Source: Halobacteriales archaeon (GTDB taxonomy: Archaea; Thermoplasmatota; SW-10-69-26; JACQPN01; JAIVGT01). Taken from it: a stretch of DNA of 7,058 nt. Below the pieces are notes generated by a model. The model was not told where the DNA came from and made no database searches. It was given only the letters and a program-made list of their open reading frames with translations. The position numbers and the translations under genes are program-made. Position 1 is the first letter of the stretch. Each line of letters starts with the position of its first letter. Shown here one piece after another: positions 3,242 to 7,058 of this stretch. The DNA lies in assembly GCA_020201485.1 (NCBI GenBank), contig JAIVGT010000039.1, positions 1 through 7,058 on the forward strand. The letters are read 5' to 3'.

Positions 3242-5725
3242 CTACGATTTCGGCCAGTCCACCTTCGCCGTCGTGCTCGCCGCTCCGCCGCCGTCCTTCG
3301 CCAGGAAGTGCACCTGGCCGCCCGCCGGCACGCACACGCTGCGCGACCACACGCCGTTGCCCAGCGTCATGGCCCCGTAGGCCCGCGCGTCCACCGCCAC
3401 ATACACGTACGCGATGGCGTGGCTGCTGGTGACCTTGACCGCGACGTTGCAAGCGCTCGCGCCCGACGCGATGGTGAACGTGCTCGCGAAGCCGGAGCTG
3501 CTGCTCACGCTCCACACCGGCTTCGGCGTGCCGCCCGAGCCGCCGCCATCCGGCGGAGGCGGCGGAGGCGGCGGTGGCGTGCTGCCGGGGTCGCTCGATG
3601 TGCCGTTCGTCGGCTCGGGCGGGGGCGGGCTGCTCGTCTCGTTGCCGCTGCTCGTGCCCGTCGAGGTCGTGGAGCCGCCCGTCATCCACGGGAACGCCGC
3701 GCTCGACGCGGTGCGTCCCGAGGCGTCCGTGGCGCGGAACACGACGCTCGCCCCGGTCGCCACGTGGAAGCTCTTCGCCCATGCGCCCCAGCTCTGGTGC
3801 GCCAGCGCGGTCCAGCTCCCGCCGTCCACCTGCGCGCTCACCGCGCTCACCGGCGCGTTCGCCGTCACGTACGCCTCGACCCACCAGTTGTTGATGTTGC
3901 CGAGCTTGAACGTGGCGCTGAACGTGCCGTTCGGCGGCGGAGGCGGAGGGGGCGGGGCCGAGCCGTCGAGCCAGCGGAACGGCGGGCTGTCCGCGCTCGC
4001 GCCCGCCGGGCTGAGCGCGCGGAACACCACGCTCGCCCCGGTCGCGACGTGGAAGCTCTTCGCCCACGAGCCGTAGCTCTGGTGCGCCAGCCCGATCCAT
4101 GCCCCACCGTCCACGCTCGCGTACACGGCGGCGATGGGCGTGGCGCTCGTGATGTAGGTCTCGACCCACCAGTTGTTCACGTTGCCGAGCCGGAACGCGG
4201 CGTTGAACGTGCCCCCCGTGCCGTTCGGCGGGGGAGGGGGCGGCGGAGGGGGCGTGGTGCTCCCCTGGAAGTCCGGATACGGCAGGTGCGGGGCGAGCGC
4301 ATGGAACGGCACGTGCGTGTCGAAGATGCTGATGGCCCCGCCGTGCACGCCGCAGCAGGCGGCGCTCACCGGCACCACGAGCTGCCCGGTGCCCGAGCCC
4401 CAGAGGTCGGCGAGGATGGCTCCGCGCTGCACCTTCCACGGGCTCGTGCCGACGAACGTCTCCTTCGCGCCCGTCGCGCTGCTCAGGTACCACATGCCGT
4501 CGCCGCCCGGGCCCGGCCCGTTCGCGACCACCTCCTGCGCGCCGTCGCCGTCCACGTCGCCGACGATGATGTCCTTGTTGCTCCAGTACGTGTCGAGCGT
4601 CTGCTTCCACACCATGTTCCCGGCGAGGTCGATGCGGTAGTAGTGCGCCGGGCCGGTGCGCGTCCAAGACTTGCTCTCCTCCCAAGGCGGCTTGTGGCCG
4701 ATGGTGTTCCAGTCGCCCCAGTAGATCTCCTTCTGCCCGTCGCCGTCCGTGTCGACGACGATGGGATGCGTATACGTGAGCGGGTTGCCGCCCGGGTCGC
4801 GGAAGCCCCACATCACGCCGCCCCAGCTGTTGATGGCGGCCAAGACCGCGTGGTCGTTGCTGAAGTTCGTGCCGTCGTGGCTGTCGCGCGCGCCGATGAC
4901 GACGTCGTCGCCCGCCTGGCCGTCGAGCTGGGCCAGCGCAGGTCCCACGGGCATGCTCCCGCTGCTCAGGTTGAACCGGCCGGCGATCCACGCCGCCCAG
5001 CGCGTCGCGCCGGTGGTGCCCTTCGAGGCCGTGCACGTGCCGCCGTCGCTGCACCACACGACGTCCAGCCAGCCGTCCGCGTCCAGGTCGCCGACGCCCG
5101 GTTCGCCGTTCCCGCCGCCGATGCACTGCTTCCACAGCAGGGTGCCATCCGGCTTGAGCGCGTACACGCCCGTCTCCTCCGTCTGGCCGAGGATCTCCAT
5201 CTGCCCGTTGCGCAGCAGGTCGGCGAGCACCGGCTTGGAGTCCATGCCCGGGTAGCTGTAGCAGTCGTTGAGCCAGCGGTGCCACGCCTCGTGGAAGGTG
5301 AAGTTCGTCGCCGTGCTCGCCGCGGCGTCGAAGACGAAGTCGGTGATGACCGCGGCGCTGTTCGCCACGATGAGGTGGGAGCTGCCGTTGCGCACGATGA
5401 TGGCCGCCTCGACGCCGTTGATGGGGCGGGCCCCCCAGCCGGCGGGGTACCACGTCTTGAGCTGCGCCAGGAGCGCCCCCGTGCTGCTGTCGAAGACGTA
5501 CACGCCCCGCTGGTCGTTCTGGTCGATGATCTCCTGCTTGCCATCGGCGTTGAAGTCGAACACCTTCGGCGGGTCGGCGTCGAAGGCCAGGAACGCCGTG
5601 TCCGGCTGGGCGCTCGCCGTGTCGATGGTGCGGACGAGCGTCGTCGCCGCCAGCGCCGACGGGGCGAGCGACGCGAGGAGCATCAGGCCAGCGCAGGCGA
5701 TGGGGATGGTGCGGAGGTGGGACAT
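3242..5725 (-). CDS. Secreted FG-GAP beta-propeller with three CBM-like C-terminal modules (827 aa)
   Basis: Residues 1-26 are a signal peptide ending in PSALA. Residues 27-485 are an FG-GAP/VCBS (integrin-alpha-type) propeller; DxDxDG calcium loops occur as DFNADG (57), DLDADG (213), DTDGDG (325) and DVDGDG (390), with degenerate blades between, and DWNTIGH at 338-344. The tail alternates linkers and modules: a nine-proline run plus NGT (about 492-503), module A1 (506-588), eight prolines plus NGT (591-601), module A2 (602-682), a Ser/Thr/Pro linker with NET, NGT and nine prolines (686-734), and module B (736-827). A1 and A2 share GNxNNWWVE, VDGG.W, LAHQS.G.WAKSFHVATGASVVFRA and resemble expansin C-terminal (CBM63-like) sandwiches; this is fold-level inference. 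B aligns to both but lacks NNWW and has C759/C798. Eight cysteines remain after the signal peptide. A GTG start at 5767 would add 14 residues with an Arg pair (a possible Tat motif), but the ATG gives a cleaner signal peptide. Probably a surface protein binding polysaccharide or matrix; no catalytic site is visible. Confidence 0.93.
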   Translation of the reverse strand: MSHLRTIPIACAGLMLLASLAPSALAATTLVRTIDTASAQPDTAFLAFDADPPKVFDFNADGKQEIIDQNDQRGVYVFDSSTGALLAQLKTWYPAGWGARPINGVEAAIIVRNGSSHLIVANSAAVITDFVFDAAASTATNFTFHEAWHRWLNDCYSYPGMDSKPVLADLLRNGQMEILGQTEETGVYALKPDGTLLWKQCIGGGNGEPGVGDLDADGWLDVVWCSDGGTCTASKGTTGATRWAAWIAGRFNLSSGSMPVGPALAQLDGQAGDDVVIGARDSHDGTNFSNDHAVLAAINSWGGVMWGFRDPGGNPLTYTHPIVVDTDGDGQKEIYWGDWNTIGHKPPWEESKSWTRTGPAHYYRIDLAGNMVWKQTLDTYWSNKDIIVGDVDGDGAQEVVANGPGPGGDGMWYLSSATGAKETFVGTSPWKVQRGAILADLWGSGTGQLVVPVSAACCGVHGGAISIFDTHVPFHALAPHLPYPDFQGSTTPPPPPPPPPNGTGGTFNAAFRLGNVNNWWVETYITSATPIAAVYASVDGGAWIGLAHQSYGSWAKSFHVATGASVVFRALSPAGASADSPPFRWLDGSAPPPPPPPPNGTFSATFKLGNINNWWVEAYVTANAPVSAVSAQVDGGSWTALAHQSWGAWAKSFHVATGASVVFRATDASGRTASSAAFPWMTGGSTTSTGTSSGNETSSPPPPEPTNGTSSDPGSTPPPPPPPPPDGGGSGGTPKPVWSVSSSSGFASTFTIASGASACNVAVKVTSSHAIAYVYVAVDARAYGAMTLGNGVWSRSVCVPAGGQVHFLAKDGGGAASTTAKVDWPKS
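3732..3814 (-). repeat. Direct repeat within propeller gene, copy in module A2
   Basis: This 83-bp stretch matches 4017-4099 at about 75 of 83 positions by eye. It encodes the LAHQS ... WAKSFHVATGASVVFRA core of module A2. It is more similar than the rest of the two modules, which suggests recent duplication or gene conversion. Confidence 0.85.
4017..4099 (-). repeat. Direct repeat within propeller gene, copy in module A1
   Basis: Partner of the repeat at 3732-3814, in the same orientation and reading phase. A second, shorter match flanks it: the segment coding for the NNWWVE strand and preceding linker (about 4164-4240) resembles about 3880-3950. Confidence 0.85.
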
Positions 5726-5773
5726 GCGTCTCACAGGCAGCCGGGGCCTGGGCGAGCTTGGGGGCACCCGAGC

Positions 5774-5778
5774 AAAAA
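5774..5778 (-). terminator. T5 run, candidate terminator or AT-rich promoter patch
   Basis: On the minus strand CCCCCCCC-G-CC-TTTTT-GC lies about 90 nt after the stop of the upstream propeller gene and about 50 nt before the ATG of the downstream one. It is the longest A/T homopolymer I see in the window. Archaeal termination often uses T-runs without a stem, so it may end the upstream transcript. It could equally be the AT-rich core of the downstream gene's promoter. The 8-C tract beside it is also notable. Confidence 0.3.
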
Positions 5779-5865
5779 GGCGGGGGGGGCAACGCTAGTG
5801 GCGGGCGCGCAGGGACGCGGCGTCTCCCGGAGGATCGCGCCGGCGGCCGGCGGCGGCGCGCCCGA

Positions 5866-7058
5866 TCAGCGCCAGATGGGCTCGAAGCCAGGCCAGGGCG
5901 CGTCCACCTTCTTGCCCAGGTCCATGACGAGGATGGGACCCTCCGGGATCCCGTGGTCCTCGAGCGGGCGCACGGCGACGAGCATCTGCGTCGTGCCCGG
6001 TCCCCACAGGTTCGCCACGACCGGGGCGCGCTCCACCTTCCACTGCCCGACGCCGACGAAGCCGCGCGTGCCGCCGCTCGCCGCGTCGAGCACGTAGAAT
6101 CCATCGGTGTCGCCCGGGCCGTTCGCGAGCACGTCCAGGTGCCCGTCGCCCTTCCAGTCCATGAGCACGAGGTCCTTGTTGCTCCAGAACGTGTCCAGGG
6201 GCCGGACCCAGCGCTGCGTGCCGTCGCTGTTGAGGGCGAACACGTGGGCCGCGCCGGTGGTCTCCCAGTTGCCGGGGATGTGGCCGATGGTGTTCCAGTC
6301 CATGCCCAGCACCTCCGGGCTCCCGTCGCCCGTCACGTCGCGCACGATGAGGTGCGTGTAGCTCAGCGGGTTGGCCCAATCCGGGCGCACCTTCCACATC
6401 ACCTCGGCGTGGCCGGGGCTCGTCTGGTGGATGGCGAAGACGGTCAGGTGGTCGTTGGCGAAGTTGCGGGCGTCGCTGGCGTCGCGCGTCGTGTACAGGA
6501 TCTCGTTCTTGCCGTCCCCGTCCAGGTCGGCGATGGTGGGCGCGACCGGGATGCTCGCCGGGATGGGCGCGCCGCCCTCGATGGCGCTGTGGTATGCCCA
6601 GCGCCACGCACCCGTCCTGCCGTCGAAGACGAAGATGTCGCCGGCGTCCGTCGCCGCCACGACCTCGGGCTTGTGGTCGCCGTCGACGTCGCCGACCGCG
6701 GCCTCGCTGTTGCCGCCGCTGGCGTTGATCTTCCAGAGCACGGTGCCGTCCGGCTTCAGGGCGAAGATGCCCTGCTCCTCCGTGACCGCGAGGATGTCGA
6801 GGGTCCCGTCGCCGTTCAGGTCGGCGAGCACGGGCTTCGCGTCCATGCCCGGGTTGGCGTGGAAGTCGTCGAGGCGCTTCTCCCACAGCTTGCGGAAGCC
6901 GAAGCTGCCGTCGGCCTGCTTGCCGGTGAAGTCCCAGCGGCTGACGTAGCCGGCGTGGTTGCCGACGATGATGCTGGGCGGGCCGTTCGGCGTGAGCTTC
7001 GCCGCCTCCACGCCGTTCAGGATGCGCTCGATGTGCCAGGCGGGCGGGTAGGTGGTGG
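5866..7058 (-). CDS. FG-GAP beta-propeller protein, 5' end missing (partial, at least 396 aa)
   Basis: The frame is open from the right edge to TGA at 5866-5868, giving 396 visible residues; the start and any signal peptide lie outside the window. A GTG in VEAAKL (7011) is internal, because the residues before it (TTYPPAW ... ILNG) match the paralog's TWYPAGW ... PING. Five calcium-loop motifs mark propeller blades: DLNGDG (visible residue 79), DVDGDH (123), DLDGDG (177), DVTGDG (240) and DWKGDG (300). It shares DWNTIGH, YTHLIV, DTFWSNKD, ANGPG and QWKVERA with the 827-aa paralog and ends at PWPGFEPIWR, exactly where the paralog's propeller ends (PYPDF) and its tail begins. No cysteine is visible. 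It is probably exported by analogy with its paralog and may bind a partner or polymer at the surface. PQQ-type and integrin-like propellers are alternatives; the DxDGDG loops favour FG-GAP. The paralog follows after 140 nt, so the pair may be one transcription unit. Confidence 0.92.
   Translation of the reverse strand, partial: TTYPPAWHIERILNGVEAAKLTPNGPPSIIVGNHAGYVSRWDFTGKQADGSFGFRKLWEKRLDDFHANPGMDAKPVLADLNGDGTLDILAVTEEQGIFALKPDGTVLWKINASGGNSEAAVGDVDGDHKPEVVAATDAGDIFVFDGRTGAWRWAYHSAIEGGAPIPASIPVAPTIADLDGDGKNEILYTTRDASDARNFANDHLTVFAIHQTSPGHAEVMWKVRPDWANPLSYTHLIVRDVTGDGSPEVLGMDWNTIGHIPGNWETTGAAHVFALNSDGTQRWVRPLDTFWSNKDLVLMDWKGDGHLDVLANGPGDTDGFYVLDAASGGTRGFVGVGQWKVERAPVVANLWGPGTTQMLVAVRPLEDHGIPEGPILVMDLGKKVDAPWPGFEPIWR

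Noticed and set aside
3308..6097. Plus-strand open frame of 929 codons antisense to the propeller genes
   Set aside because: Arg/Ala/Val/His-rich composition with no recognisable domain. Long antisense frames arise in GC-rich DNA from third-position GC bias.
3117..6104. Minus-strand open frame of 995 codons overlapping the propeller genes in another frame
   Set aside because: Its translation is Arg/Gly/Pro/Ala-rich low complexity without domains, and it spans two genuine genes with clear signal peptide and motif content. It is a GC-rich shadow frame.
6869..7011. GTG at 7011 as the start of the right-edge propeller
   Set aside because: Residues upstream of it continue the alignment to the paralog (YPPAW/YPAGW, LNGVEAA/INGVEAA), so the gene is cut by the window edge.
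5866..7058. Family 11 rhamnogalacturonan lyase
   Set aside because: The DxDGDG loops are shared by all FG-GAP propellers, and I see none of the lyase-specific motifs such as VLKWDPSN-like segments.

Overview
This is a very GC-rich, gene-dense window that looks archaeal, probably euryarchaeal and possibly Thermoplasmatota-like. The lineage is an inference. It rests on a tRNA-Val(CAC) with an archaeal-looking D arm and no encoded CCA, a TATA-like element at the archaeal distance upstream of that tRNA, mostly Shine-Dalgarno-free gene starts, and the small stand-alone winged-helix and lipoprotein genes common in such genomes. A GC-rich bacterium is not excluded.

Left part (1-1516, minus strand): the 5' part of a secreted protein gene runs off the left edge. 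Upstream of it lie a cytoplasmic protein of unknown function (169 aa) and a winged-helix DNA-binding protein (102 aa). The last two probably form an operon, with a strong 28-nt hairpin touching the start codon of the 169-aa gene.

Middle part (1517-3192): the divergent plus-strand side holds a small secreted Ala-rich helical protein (169 aa), a lipoprotein (208 aa) and a 69-aa coiled-coil protein. A minus-strand tRNA-Val(CAC) sits between the first two. A cluster of GAAACGTYC-type repeats fills the gap in front of the coiled-coil gene.

Right part (3242-7058, minus strand): two tandem paralogous genes encode extracellular FG-GAP/VCBS-type beta-propellers with DxDGDG calcium loops and a shared DWNTIGH signature. 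The upstream copy (cut by the right edge) is a bare propeller without visible cysteines. The downstream copy (827 aa) has a signal peptide, the same propeller with added cysteines, and a 340-residue C-terminal tail. The tail holds polyproline/N-glycosylation-sequon linkers alternating with three related beta-sandwich modules that resemble expansin-type carbohydrate-binding domains; the third module has diverged. This looks like a cell-surface adhesin or polymer-binding protein formed by duplication of a propeller gene followed by addition of a binding tail.

Five of the eight proteins are exported or probably exported (four with a visible signal peptide, the fifth inferred from its paralog), so the window is mainly a cell-surface locus. 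No mobile element, CRISPR array or defence system was seen. The propeller pair with its modular tail is the most interesting content.
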